Assembly (NCBI GenBank): GCA_964020085.1
Contig: OZ026598.1
Location: 16,125,051 to 16,189,050 of the forward strand
DNA length: 64,000 nt
Direction: 5' to 3'
Origin: Micromussa lordhowensis
Lineage: Eukaryota > Cnidaria > Anthozoa > Scleractinia > Lobophylliidae
In this document: piece by piece, positions 1-13,400 of the stretch
Position numbering within the stretch: position 1 is the first letter of the stretch
Layout of the letters: each line of letters begins with the position of its first letter
Translations under genes and position numbers: made by a program
Notes under the pieces: generated by a model
Database searches by the model: none
The model's input: only the letters and a program-made list of their open reading frames with translations
What the model was told of the DNA's origin: nothing

Positions 1-29
1 GAGGCAGAATCCACATTGCAATGCGCACA
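1..29 (-). CDS. Possible next exon of the mosaic receptor (cut by the window edge)
   Basis: On the minus strand a TCTGCATATCAG acceptor-like sequence (about 30-41) precedes 29 nt which, read in the phase 2 left by the last LRR exon, give VRIAMWILP. LGR-type GPCRs often begin their first transmembrane helix with a similar (L/V)RI.IW sequence. The stretch is very short and no LRR C-terminal cap or hinge exon was found between 29 and 1923, so this is only a suggestion. Confidence 0.2.
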
Positions 30-185
30 CTGATATGCAGAAATTCCAGGTACGTCTGTTTCATACTGGATAAAGCTAGGCTTTGATGTTAGTGATTTAC
101 TACACCTTAATCTTTATTAGTATAAATTTACAATGGTCTATTGTGAGTGTGTGAATTTGATTGGCTCTTTCACTGTTTTCTATTT

Positions 186-353
186 AACAAATAGATTCCA
201 TGTTGCCGTGCGTCTGTTCAGTAATAGATCACAGATGACGTCAAAATGTGGTAAGAACAAAAAAGTGGCACATTTTGAAGTTACCACATTTTGACGTCTT
301 CTGTCATGATCTATTACTGAATCAGACGCACGGCAACATGGAATCTATTTGTT
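186..353. repeat. Fold-back element, copy 1
   Basis: An inverted repeat with arms of about 70 bp: AACAAATAGATTCCATGTTG at the left and its reverse complement ending at 353, with ACGTCAAAATGTGG near the centre. A near-identical copy lies at 10492-10660. In both copies the same longer sequence follows on the right, so this may be one end of a larger element. Confidence 0.85.
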
Positions 354-359
354 TTGTAT

Positions 360-1685
360 AATAAGCCTTTTTTGTTTCTAAATATTTCAACATAACGCGA
401 AAGCCGGCCTTTTGCCCCGCCTTTGCACGAAAAAAGCCATTTGACGTTATCTATGATATACAAAATGAAACAATTTCATTGGTTGCTATGCGTAGCAAAG
501 AATTGTGATTGGTCCGGAAAATTACGCCACTGTCAAACTTGACTCGAGCGTCGCTTCTCGTGAAATGAAAACTTACAGCGAAAGCAGAATTGAACTGCGA
601 AAATCTACAATATCTTGAAGAAAATGCTGGATACGTCTTGTCAGTTTTTGTCATCAGAGCAGCCCAGTGAGCCGAAGAGCTTGGATGTTGCCTTGAATAT
701 TGCAGGAGTTGAAAAAATGCGCTCGGAAAACTTGCGATTGCGGTCAACCCGGAGGCCATTCAAGTTTTGAACGCAAAAGAGCGCCAGTGACGGTGGAAAT
801 CTGTGTCCTCTGTGGTCGGTGATTCTCAAATCAGTTTGAAATAGTGTCGGAGACACCTTTTAACTGCGATACAGTTGGCCGTGAGCTGTAGTGAGCTGTA
901 CTTTGCTCGCTGCTGTGCCCTGAAACGGACTGGAACATTCGCATCGGAAAACAAGGTTATGTGTTTATTTTGATGTTTGATGTTTCGCAATTACCGACAT
1001 CAATCAGTGTGTCAACAATTATTTTGAGACTGAGAAAAGTTGAATTTATTAAATTAATTAATGTCACAAACGTTTTGTTTATTGGGTTTGTTAAATTCGA
1101 GAAAAAGTAAAAGGCTCGACTGCCGACTGCTCGAGTATTTTTCTGAGCCATTTTCTAAAAGAGAAACGGCTTTATCTTTCTTCTTCCTATTAGACTATGC
1201 TTCTCGTACCTGTTCAATGCCTCTACAATACTATGTACTTTTGTACTATGTACAAAATAACGCAATCTCATTGGTTGCTATGCGTAGCAAAGAATTGTGA
1301 TTGGTCCAGGATTGGTTTGTTAAATTCGAGAAAAGCGAAGGTTTTCGGCTTACCAAGACCAATTTTGTGTAACTTTGGCTTAGTCTCGCTCGACTGCCGA
1401 CTGCTCGAGTATTTTTTCCAAGCCATTTTCTAAAAGAGAAACGGCTTTATCTTTCTTCTTCCTGCAAGTCTATGCTTCTCGTACCTGTTCAATGCCTCTA
1501 CAATACTTTTTTTTACATATCTTTTGCTTAATCATGTAAAATATTATCTAAATTCCCAAAACGTTCCGCCATTTTAAAACACAGAGGGAAGAGCTTTTTA
1601 ATGATGACCTTAATTGTGCATCTGTCCTCTAATAGATCATAGGCGAGAACCAATCAAAATGCGAGAATAACTTGGGTTATTATAT

Positions 1686-1715
<30 letters not shown>
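360..1715. repeat. Interspersed repeat, copy 1 (with internal duplication)
   Basis: This stretch is highly similar to 10690-11665 in the same orientation (shared landmarks: GCCGGCCTTT, GTTTCGCAATT, GACTGCCGACTGCTCGAG, TCTTTCTTCTTCCT, GGGTTATTATATAA). Copy 1 also contains a partial duplication of itself: the block around 1110-1235 recurs around 1385-1505. No intact protein is seen; short open frames here are repeat noise. It lies beyond the last recognised LRR exon, presumably in an intron. Confidence 0.8.
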
Positions 1716-1718
<3 letters not shown>

Positions 1719-1772
1719 TCCTAAGCGTTACTTTACATTTTTATTCAATGAGGCCATTGTAAATTTTCCTGA

Positions 1773-1876
1773 AACAATTAGACTACTCGCCGTCGTTTTC
1801 TACGAGCGGTAGTCAAATCGGCTGTACCTCGTTGACTATCTGCTCGTAGAAAACTCATGCTCGTAGTCTAATTGTT
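1773..1876. repeat. Short fold-back element bounded by AACAATTA...TAATTGTT
   Basis: The arms AACAATTAGACTACTCG and CTCGTAGTCTAATTGTT are inverted copies, as are the TTTTCTACGAGC/GCTCGTAGAAAA inner arms. Elements with the same terminal AACAATTA/TAATTGTT logic but different cores occur at 30601-30656, 45318-45433, 47152-47273 and 57789-57923. Confidence 0.75.
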
Positions 1877-1922
1877 AAATAGCGTACGTCAGTTTACCCA
1901 GTAAAAACCCAAAATTACTTAC

Positions 1923-4900
1923 AATTTCTCCAGGGAGGACAGTCCAGCAAATGTCTTGGATGTCAATCTTTGAATCTTGTTGTCATTTAGGAGCCTAAAA
2001 CATAATGCATTAGAGGGTATTCCATATAATATTATACAAAATGCACCATTTAATTTATCATGTTGATTCTTTTGCAGTCTTCGCCTCGCGCAGTACTTCG
2101 ATTGCCATTTTTCCGTGCTTCTGCAATCTTATCGAATTTCCTAAAGTTGTTTAAAATATTTGCAAAACGTGTTTTGAGAATGATATGGCATTAACTGATA
2201 TTACATGATTTATAATTAATCTAAGACACTTGGACGACTTGATTTATTTTCTTCATTAAGAATTTTACCGCCTAAAAAATAAAATTATAAAGATGGTGTG
2301 TTACTACTGACTAACAACCGGGAAAAGTCATTTCTACACTTACAGTATTTTAAGCTTCGATAAGCCAACGAATGTATTGTCAGGTAGCTCTTTCAGCAAA
2401 TTTTGTTGAAGGTACCTTAATGCAAATTTATTGAAAAGAAAGGTTAACTTTTCAGTTAAGACATGATATAAGAGGGTCTGGATTGGGTTAACTGACAACT
2501 GACAAATGGCAAATACTCGAAAATTTAACTGACAAGTGACATTTGTAGTCAGATTTAAAAACAATACAACAGGGCCGGGTTGTTCAAAGCCCGATTAAGC
2601 TAACCCAGGATTAGCGAGAATTTTGATTTCAGTTTTGCAACTTTTCGGTGAGGTTTTCTGTTTATATTGCTTTTCCTTTTTCGAGTTTTGAATTTGAGTA
2701 ATCTCAAACTTCGTAAAACATAAGCGGTCAAAAACCTTTTTTATGCAAAAAAATTAATACTTCGGTTAACTTTTAATCCTGGGTTAGCGTTAACCAGCTT
2801 TCGAGCAACCCGGCCCACAGATCTTTCATCCCTGGATATTCGTTTGAAATTCATTGAAATATTGTTACTTTGACCGACCCAAAACACCCCTCTGAGTCTT
2901 TTATCAGTCTGTTAACACCAATCTTTACAGTTTGACACTCATGATATCTGTTACATAATCGCAAGCGCGTCAGGCCACAAAATTGAAATGTCTGCTGTTA
3001 TTTTAAAAGCGATCGTTAGCTTTTATCGTCTCAAATTAAATAAAAAGTGATTTGTAGACGAGTAGCAAATCTGTAAAGCGCCAACACAGGTCTCCGAAGC
3101 CCCTTAGGAGCAGTGAACAGTTTTACACTCTGTTGTGTAATACATCGTAAACATAAACATTTCCGTACCATTTGTCACCATTTCGAAGCTTTTGGAAATT
3201 TTGGTTGAATAGAAAGTTCCCTAAGAGAGGTTTTAGGTCTTCAGTTAATTGTTAACAGCCACTTGACTTACAACTGACAAATAGACAATTTTAACGAATA
3301 ACCAAAATTTGCAACCCCGTAATCCAGACCCTCCATTAAAGTACAAGTAATGTACGAGCACGAATATATTGTAAACAAACATTAGTAAACTAACCAACAA
3401 ATAAACAACATATTTTTTTTTTAACTTACAAATGTTCCAAGTTTCTGGTCTCGTTAAACGCGTCCTGATCGATCATCTTTATTCGATTTTGTCTGAGGCT
3501 CCTTCAAGAACAGCATGTGGAATAATGTCAATTTAAGAAGATGGCAATTATTCACCATTGAATTCAACAAGGACATTCTGATGAGCGTTTAATATTTTTT
3601 TCACTTACAGTGTTGTCAAGGACGTCAGTGAAGCCAAGGCCGTCGACGAAATATCTTCGATCAAGTTGAAACTACAGTCCCTTCAAAGGTAAAATGAAAA
3701 TAAAAAGATATCCATACAAAAATTGTCTTATTGTTTGTTTGATTGTTTCCTCAGATCACAATGTTACTTACAAAGTTTGCAGATTTATCGTATTTTCAAA
3801 CATTCCATCAGGTAAGGTCCTTATAAAATTCCAATCAATCTTCCTGAAACGGAAAAAGAAAACGTTTCCTGATCGAAATATGTACAGGTTGATATAAAAA
3901 GCTAGAGCGGAGCTAATCCCGGCTTCCATAGCATAAAGCGACTGAAAGCAATTCTATGGGCTCCTCCAGGATGGAATGCTAGTCCTTTATTGGGTTACCC
4001 TGAACATTAAATTCGTCATTACCCATTTATAAGCCGTGGGACTTAAATGCTTAGGAACACAACGTAATTACCCAGCTCAGGGCTGGTAACAAAACTATCT
4101 GAATGCCCAACAGGTCCATTGTAAGTATGGCAAGTTCAATTGAACATCATTACTATCAATCAACGTTTGTTTAAGGAATGGTGCAATGCTGCAAGACATT
4201 TTATTTTAACCATAGTTAGTAGAGGAGACCTCTACTAACCATGTTTTAACGGTGCATATCAAATTAATATCGAGAGGTTTAAATTTCATTTCCATCAGCA
4301 TTTCTAAGAGATTGGAGATTTGACAAGCCTGTTTTTTTGGCTGCCATTGTATTGCCAAATATAAACAGTTCATGAATGTGTATTCATAAAAGCTAGCTTT
4401 AAAATCTAAAGTTAGACCTCTTGCTTGACTAGAAAGCTTGTGTGTAATCGGTAACTACCAACTTAATTCTTTGCACTTACAGAGTACGTAGTGAAGAAAC
4501 ATTAGCAAATGCACCCACTGGCATTCGGAAGAGACGGTTTTCACTCAAGTCCCTACAAAGGTTTAAAATTGAATGAATTGATGGAGTCATAGCTGATAGT
4601 AAAAAAATCTGCATGTCTAGACTAAAGCTCTTCTCAGCATAAGTATACTAAAAAATGACAACTTACAACAATAATAATGGCCGTTTTTATGCTAGAGACG
4701 TTTAAGTTGTCTAGACATCTTTAACGTCTAAGACGTCTGGTATAAAAACGAGACGTATTTAAGCACACGATGACACGGCCTAACAGAAAAAAAAGACTGG
4801 GTTCTATACTCGGAGGACACTGGAAACTAGCAACCTTTAAGCGCCTGGTAGATTTGTTCGAAAATGGCGCGAATTTACGAACAAAACATGGCAGGTCTTT

Positions 4901-5522
4901 TGAAGTCTTTCTATCGGCGTAAGGGGGTCACGTTTTTATACTAGACAGGTTTAACGTCTCGAACGTTAAAGGCGACTGATAAGAGCGTCGTTTAGACGCT
5001 CTTAAAAGAAGACGTTAAAGTAGACAGACGTTAAAAGCGTCTTCCTTATTTTCAGTTTTTATACTAGACGTTAAAGTCGTCTCGGGACAGCTTTAACGTC
5101 TGAGACGACATTAACGTCCCTAGCATAAAAACGGCCAATTATATAATTACGAGAGTAAAAGGTCAGATCAGCCTATTATTTCAACGATTCTCGGGAGACT
5201 TATTTTGTAATGAAAGTTGTACAGTTCATAACATAATAACCGTGATATCTACGGCGGGGGCAGATGTAGTGAAAACTATTACTAGTAATAATATAATATT
5301 AATATATACTGAAGTTAAAAATGATAGGCCATTTTCGTATTCTCGGTATTGGACTGGATCTAGCTTGCAATTGAGGCTCATGCGGAGATATGAATATGAG
5401 TCTACTATGGTCTATTACATGTGTTGTCCAGAGATCGGACGTGTACTTACAAATACTTCAACACCGATAAGCCAGACAATTGCTTCTCTGGTAGATACGA
5501 AATTTTATTTTTCTGAAATAGT
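1923..5522 (-). CDS. Six leucine-rich repeats, one per 72-nt exon (5451-5522, 4481-4552, 3609-3680, 3430-3501, 2344-2415, 1923-1994)
   Basis: Residues about 2470-2613. Each exon is exactly 72 nt, begins and ends in phase 2, and encodes one 24-residue repeat of the LxLxxNxIxxLPxxxFxGLxxLxxL type, for example LDLSENRLFRMPVGAFANV and LLLNDNKIQRLTSKTFAGL. Donors are all GTAAG. For the first repeat the acceptor TCCCACAG at 5523 is needed; a TTTCAG a few bases into the exon would shorten the repeat and break the frame. One-repeat-per-72-nt-exon organisation is characteristic of LGR-family GPCRs (glycoprotein-hormone and relaxin receptors). No LRR C-terminal cap was found to the left of 1923. Confidence 0.9.
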
Positions 5523-8500
5523 CTGTGGGAATAACAAGCAAGTGTAAAAAAACAGTTTTTGAAATGATGCATAACCTAACATACATGATGTAAAGTCCAA
5601 TATTTAACAGAATAAACAAAAACATGCGCATTGTGTCTCTTTGCATAAACATAAGTCGTTTCACGGTTGTAGTAGGAAGCTTTCAAAATAAAAGAAGGGT
5701 TGCAGAAGATGTAAAGCAAAGTCGTATGTGGGGAACATTATCTGAGTATGCCTGTGCCACTGACGGAAAACCGCCTTCACAAACACTATGAAATACGTAA
5801 TTTTTCAGTAAATGATGCATTCAATTAATCTAAAATCCGTTAACACATGTTTGAATAATTTGCGTACTCCTTTCGAGATGCTCTTTTTCACCGAAGGATT
5901 TAATGTTCAACAAATAGTGTTTGTTTCTTTTTTTCGTCACATAGACAAAATGATATATTGATGAACGTTAACTGTTGTAGATAATCGGCGCGCTTACATT
6001 ACAGCTGCATTAGAAGGAATGTTTCCTGGTATAGCTGTTAGTTCTCTCCTTGCCTTAACCGTGATCACCATTTCACGATGTTTGGAGGAAATGAAGTTAC
6101 ATTCACAGCTGGAAGGACAACCTTTATGGAGAGAAATTGACAGTGCATTAAGTTAACGTAAAACAACTGCTTTGATAATTATTGCTAGCTCGACTAGGAT
6201 ATCTTGTGCCTTGATGGAGATTAACCGTCAACTAGTATTTCATTCGATCATAACATTTCAACCAACACCAGTTAACAATTGAAGACTCTAAAATCTTTGA
6301 AAAACCTGGATCCTATTCACATCCTGTACGAGGACAATTAGCTAAAAACTGCAATGCTTTAAAAGATTCGTGAAAAATAATAATGATGGCAACTTATAAG
6401 GACTTAAAGTTAATGACTAAAACGCTAATGTTTTTAGTCAGGATACTTTGTCCTTTATACTATTTCAGATTTTGTATGTGCGACACAATTTTAATCGTTT
6501 CATTTCTTTTCTTAGGCTTGGGTTAAAATGTTCAACCAGGACATTTGTATACAAAGCATACCTTCATACTGGACGCAGTTTATTTTGCCATTGGTTGCTG
6601 AAAGTAAATAAACTCCATTTAAATGGTATATTCATTCATTATCTAAACATTCTAACCAGAATTCACAATATTATGTATCGAACAATACATAGTACTAAAG
6701 TTGCTAGAAGAAGCGTTTCTTTTTCCAATACTGAAGTCTGTCACATTGGGGATGGTTTACTTCTAGGGACTGATGCTTTTCTAATCACAAAGAGAATATA
6801 ATTAATCGATTTTGTGATCTTATTCCAAATTTATTTATTCGTCTATCTATTTATTTATTTAATTATTTTCGCTCGTTTATCTATTTGTTTATTTTCTTTC
6901 TTTTTCGGTCTATTCCATCCTCTTTGTTAGAGGGCGCTTCCTGCTATCATGGGTTTTATACATCACTTGCCTTTTTCCGAAGTATAGTATAGTTTCAGCC
7001 CAGCTCGTGTTACTTTTTCGTCGCTTACGAAGATTATTTCCATAGCGTTTGAAGATGACTGGAGAAACTCTGGAAATCGCTGTCCACAATATCTACCTTT
7101 AAGTCTCCTCGACGTGCCGCCATCGTACACCTCTATGTAATCATTATAACAAGATGGGTGATCTTCTAATTGAAACTCCAAGAAACGCAGTTTTATCGTC
7201 CTTTCTGAGGAAACCTTGATCACCCAGCGACAGCGAATCAAAGGAGGATAGTATCCGGGGTGGCGTGGGGAGAAAATGAGGCCTGATGGATCAGTAAATG
7301 TTCTGTCACATTCTGAAGACGAATGAAATAGTAATCAATGGCAGGTGATTTAAACGATAAACAAACAAACAAAAGACTATCAAACAAAGAGATGCTACCC
7401 ATGATATCACGTACCTTGTGTTGCTTTAAAAGGGACTGGATGACAATAACCAGGTATGACGCGCAAAGCTCGGAGGCCAACATACCCAGCGTCCTTACCC
7501 AAGTCTGCCTCAAACGAAACCTAAACCAAAGTGCAACAGATGATTAATTGAAAGTGTTTGTAACCAACAGGCATAGAATTAATTTTTTTTTCGAATTATG
7601 ATATTATTAATGATAATCTCTCCAGTTCAATACACAGGTTAACTTTATTTGATATTCTTAGAGCGTTTTTGAAAAGGCTGAACAGAAAAGAACAACTAAA
7701 GAAACAAATTAACATTATAACACACTACATTTGCTTAAACCAGACATTTGAGTGAAACTTTTGTTGAATGCATGCTTGAATAGTTTCGTTGTGTTTTGTA
7801 AACTGAATAAACGTAAAGAAACTTGAGGAATTGTACTCACTCTATGCTTAGTTAAACTCGGCAGAGATACTCTGCCGTATTTCCATGTCCCTTCTGTATT
7901 GTTGGATTCATTCACTGCCCACATCAACCTCTTGGTCTGGTTTATTGACTCTAATTGTTGGTACAGACGAAGGACCCGTTTACCAAAGCCATACATGATA
8001 TATCTGAATCGTACACAGACACTGTGCCCTTTGTAAGATCGCTCGTACACCGGACTTTCAAATATAGATGGTTGAAGAGATTGGGACGTTTTGTTAGCAG
8101 CCACGATGACGCGGGAACCTTGATCGAAAGTAAAGGTAGTAAATGGCATAGGATGAGGCATTAAGTTGGACTCAAGTGCAGGATATGTAGTAACATTGTA
8201 CATTGTATAATTATAAAAACACAATGATAAGGAAAGCTTAGTTGAAAATATAGATACATGCATCATGAAGGCATAAATGTACATCGCCAGAGAGGCAAAT
8301 TTTCAAATTGGCTTAAGTGGCGGATATTGCAACTCTTGCAACTAGCACTACATTGTCTTATGCACCAACCTTCACTGTCTCTACACAGTGCTGGTCTTTG
8401 AATATCGACATCTCCAACAAATCCATCAATAAACTGCGACCAGGGTAAAATTGCATTTGCAATGTTCTCGCCGCAACCATGCATCATCCAGAATATAATG

Positions 8501-10404
8501 CTCCTGTCAAGGACCATGTTAAACATGTTCACTGAGCTGATAGAACCAATAAACTCGCCAGCTCTGTCGTCTAATCTTGTCTGGTCTTTGGTTAGTCCAA
8601 TAACAAATTCACCCTTTCCTGTTGAAACAATGTTTAACTTTTTAAATTGTAACTGATCCAACACCAGCAATTGATATTGAATCAGGACTGTTAACAGGCG
8701 AAGGCTTTCTTTACTGAATCTCAGGGCCAGCTAGTCTCCAAGCTAGGAAAAGCTGACCGGTTTAATTTTACAGTGTAAGAGGCTGTGTTTTTCTCTACGT
8801 TAAAGGCTTTGAAGTTTGGACTCCACCAAGGCACGGGGGGGTGGGGGGGGGGGGGTGGGGGAGAGGAATTCGAAGCTTTAAACCTTGCAGCTATAACTTA
8901 GCGACTTCAGGTTGGAGGAGGGGGGGGGGGGTTGCTTCCCGTCCTACTCCTGGTACGGGATTTACACACAAGAAAAACAGAGATACTGATTATGGTGGTA
9001 AAACCCGAGGGGCAGGGAAGATAGAGCATATCTACTCTAGAGTAGCGGCGTATGTAGAGGAGCCTATGTTAGGACGTAATATATGCTGGACCAGAAGAGG
9101 AGCCCTCCTTCCTGGAGGACAATAGTTGGGTACCATCCTCGAGAGATCTGGTCCTATGGCCGAGGGTATCCATAGCACTTACTGTGGGGAGAAGTGCAGC
9201 CATGATGCACTTCCGGATATTTATTGACTAGGCAACTATACATCAGTAACAAATACAGCATTAAAAACATTACATTTCATCTACATTTTGGTGAAAATAA
9301 TTTTATATATGGAACATAGAAATATGGAAACATATATCGGTGTGCTATCCAATTTTATTTTAGTTCCACCATAAAGCAACAACAATCACCCTACTGTAAT
9401 ACACTTAACCAGCAGACTTTGGCAAACCTTACAAATGAACTTTGACAAGGTACATATTTTCTTCTGACAAAGAAAAAGGACCTTTTTGACGAAGAAGCGA
9501 GTCTCTGTTGTCTTCCAAAAGATGATATTCCAAAAGAGCACCAGTTTGTCTTAATCAAATTCCTGAAACGTCCATTTCAGCAAAACCAATGGGAGAACAC
9601 TTAAATATTATAGTGGACCACATCTATAGTTGTCATCTTATAATTTTGCAGTACAATACGTAACCACCGTTGCTATAATAAAGCCTTACCGGGGATTTTT
9701 TCTCCCACAGAAAATCCATCTGCCGAGAGCGGAGTGTGGTCAAAATAGAAATAGACTCTCCCACCAAGAGACCTCCAAGCCAAGCAGATGTGATGCCATT
9801 TACCGTCATTTGCAACAACACTAGTCTGTGGCCTATCAGAATAAATTTAAAAGTTAAGGGACATCTAAGGAGGAGAAAAATCTAATCTGGTATCGTAAGG
9901 AAAAAAAACTAATCGTGTAGCTTAAGACCTTTAAACGGCCTTTTCCGCGCTACCAGAACATAAACTGTTTGAAGAAATTTTAAAGATTAGCTAGAAGTGG
10001 ACTGTTTTAACCTGTAGGATTAGCTATAAGCTATTGTTTAGTTTGTAGTCTTCAAATTCTTTTTTATTAGCATTAACTGATTATTGCAAATCAAGATTTA
10101 AATTAACCACCTTATCAGGGCTCCTAAATAAATTGTATTGTATAATACTTTAGAAAATAACCCAAAACAAATACGCACGCTGATTGGTTTAAAACCGTGT
10201 TTCTATAACTCGATAGAAACACAGAACTAGCACTAGCTGTTGACGTAATGATGACGCGAACAAAGAGAATTTACATTTTGATGATCGAAGTAAACAAGTT
10301 GTTTTTCTTTTTCTTCGTCGCGGTATTTTCTAAAAGAAATAGAAAACATGTTCTCCGTGTTCCTATCGAGTTATAGAAACACTCGTGAAAGTTTGGGAGA
10401 ACTC

Positions 10405-10435
<31 letters not shown>

Positions 10436-13400
10436 CGTGCTCCCGCAGCATTTCTCGTTCTTCTAAACTTTATTCACTCCTATTTCTATTTAACAAATAG
10501 ATTCCATGTTGCCGTGCGTCTGTTCAGTAATAGATCACAGATGACGTCAAAATGTGGTAAGAACAAAAAAGTGGCACTGTCACTGATGTTCTTACCACAT
10601 TTTGACGTCTTCTGTGATCTATTACTAAACAGACGCACGGCAACATGGAATCTATTTGTTTTATATAATAACAAAACAAATTACTACAGATAAACCTTTC
10701 AGTTTTATTTCAAATCTTTCAGCGAAATTAAAGCCGGCCTTTGCCAACTTTTCGGCGAACACGAAAAAAGCCATTTGACGCAATCTGTTGTTTATACAAA
10801 ATAACGCAATCTCATTGCTTGTTATGCGTGGCAAAGAATTGTGATTGGTCCAGGAAAATCACACCACTGTCAAACCTGACTCGAGCGTCGCTTCTCGTGG
10901 AATGAATGATGGAAAACTTACAGCGAAAATGTGCAAATCTTAAAGAAAACGCTGGATATGTCTAGTCAGTTTTTGTCATCAGAACAGCCAAGTGAGCCGA
11001 AGAGCTTGGATGTTGCCTTGGATATTGCAGGAGTTGAAAAAATACGCTCGGAAAACTTGCGATTGCGGCAACCCGGACGCAATTCTATTCATGTTTAGAA
11101 CGGAAAAGAGCGCCAGTGTACTTTGCTCGCTGCTGTGCCCTGAAACGGACTGGAGCATTCGCATCGGAAAACAAGGTTGCGTTTATTTTGATGTTTGATG
11201 TTTCGCAATTCCCGGCATCAATTAGTGTGTCAACAATTATTTTGGGACCGAGAAAAGTTGAATTTATTAAATGAATTGATCTCATAAACGTTTTGGTTAT
11301 TGGGTTTGTTAAATTCGAGGAAAGCGAAGGTTTTCGGCTTACCAAGACCAATTTTGTGTAACTTTGACTTAGTCTCGCTCGACTGCCGACTGCTCGAGTA
11401 TTTTTTCCGAGCCATTTTCTAAAAGAGAAACGGCTTTATCTTTCTTCTTCCTGCAAGACTATGCTTCTCGTACCTGCTCAATGCCTCTACAATCCTTTTT
11501 TTTACATATCTTTTGCTTAATCATGTAAAATATTATCTAAATTCTCAAAACTTTCCGCCATTTTAAAACACAGAGGGAAGAGCTTTTTAATGATGACGTC
11601 AATCATGCATCTGGCGAGAACCAATCAAAATGCGAGAAGCACTTGGGTTATTATATAAAACTCGATAGAAACACGGCACATATTTTCTTTTTCTTAATTG
11701 CATATTACACAACTAAGCTAGTTCAGAGGGCCAAGAACTAAAATCAACCAATCAGATTTCTCCACTTTTGGTCCAATATTCTCTCAGTATTGGGCCGGAC
11801 ACCCTCCCAAATGATCCCGCACGATTAGTTTGGTTTAGTTTGTTCAACATCAGACGGCTCTCAATCAGAATTGCGCCCCTTTTTTAGTCCGATCTTGGCA
11901 TCTTTTTGCAAACATTTTCAGTCATGTAAATAATATATTGTTAACCAAGCTTGATCGGGAGTGTATTGGGAGAATATCGATCCTCCTTTGTTTTGTAAGG
12001 ACCTCGCGGCGTTCGGTCCATACTGTCAAGACCTCGACCTCTGTATTGAATTATGTTACATTGTAAACTAATATTACGAAACGTCACAAATTGGTCAAGC
12101 TACTAAGCAATCAATCCTTCAGAAACAAGACTGCAATATTAGTCACTTATGATTGTGTGGTACTCGGACACTTACGACTGTGTCTCTCCAATGTATACAT
12201 AAAATCCTCTGTAGTCCAGGAGTGCAATAGCGGTAACATACTTTTCCCTGTTTTCGTAGCGCACTCTGTACCAGAAAGGGGTGCCTGCACTGCTATGGTC
12301 TGATGACTTCATCCAGAAGCAGAGCGTGAAAGCGGAGAGATCTGGCATATCAGTTATGTTCACATAGCCACTGTGATTTGCAGAAAAATTCAGTTGGTAA
12401 TTGCTTTCTCTCGTGGAGCCTATGAGAAGAAGAAGAAGCTTTTCTTTATCGAGGGTTAACACATAATAGTGGACATTCACTAAGAAACTTGTGGCCCTCA
12501 TTTAGATAAATCTAAAAATACAATATTTCATAATACTAAATAGATAAGAACTCTAAAAACTAAATAACTCTAACAAACATAAATACAAAGCATCAGAAAG
12601 AATAAATAAAATAAAAGAAATGATTTAAGGTAATTCCTTAGTACTGCACATGAGCGCGTGCGCGTACAAAACCTCAAACCAAGCTCGATAGCGAAATAAA
12701 TGCTCCTTTTCTATTAAACGAGCACGGTGACCCCCGATATTTTGGGGGCTATTTGCTAAGAACAGTCTAATAAAGAACATATTTGAAGAAGGAAAAAAGT
12801 TTGATAGTAGAACATGATTTTTTTTGCAAAACAGTTCCATACTGGGTGTATTTTGGCCAAGGCGAGGACTTCAAGCTAACCACGGAACTGTCCGATAAAG
12901 TGCAATATTCCCGAAACCAGGAATCAAAAACGGCTAAAATGAAGCAATACTATATATGTGAATAAAAGAAGCTTTACTTTCGAGATAGAATTTTGTGTCT
13001 TTCAATTAATTAAGACTTAATTCTGTATAACGATGATTCGAATTTTTAACATGCAACCAGTAAAGATGCCCCATTTTAAGAGCCTGCTTAAGCGTAAAAT
13101 AGTACGGTGACCCCATTTTTTTAATTGTATTTTTTCAATGGTCATATCATGAATGTTGACAATGCCAATTGCAAGTTTCAAAAAAAGTTTGATAGTAGAA
13201 CAATTTCAAGAGAATTGCCTTAAAGTGCAAAGATACACTGTAGACTAAACATTAAAACTGATTAAGATAAATTAAAATGCGGCAATAGCCCCTGGTTGTA
13301 CGAAAAAACGTTTCCTCATTGCTTGTTTATAAGATTTAAGATTAAGATTTCAGATTAGGTGTTATTGTTTAGAACTTTGCGATATTGAAACATGAAACTT

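Noticed and set aside
7338..7547. Plus-strand open frame opposite the MAM5 and CUB exons
   Set aside because: Shadow of minus-strand exons that fit the MAM and CUB patterns.
8841..9125. Plus-strand open frame with Gly-rich start
   Set aside because: Its start is created by poly-G runs; no domain or splice context, and it lies in an intron of the receptor.
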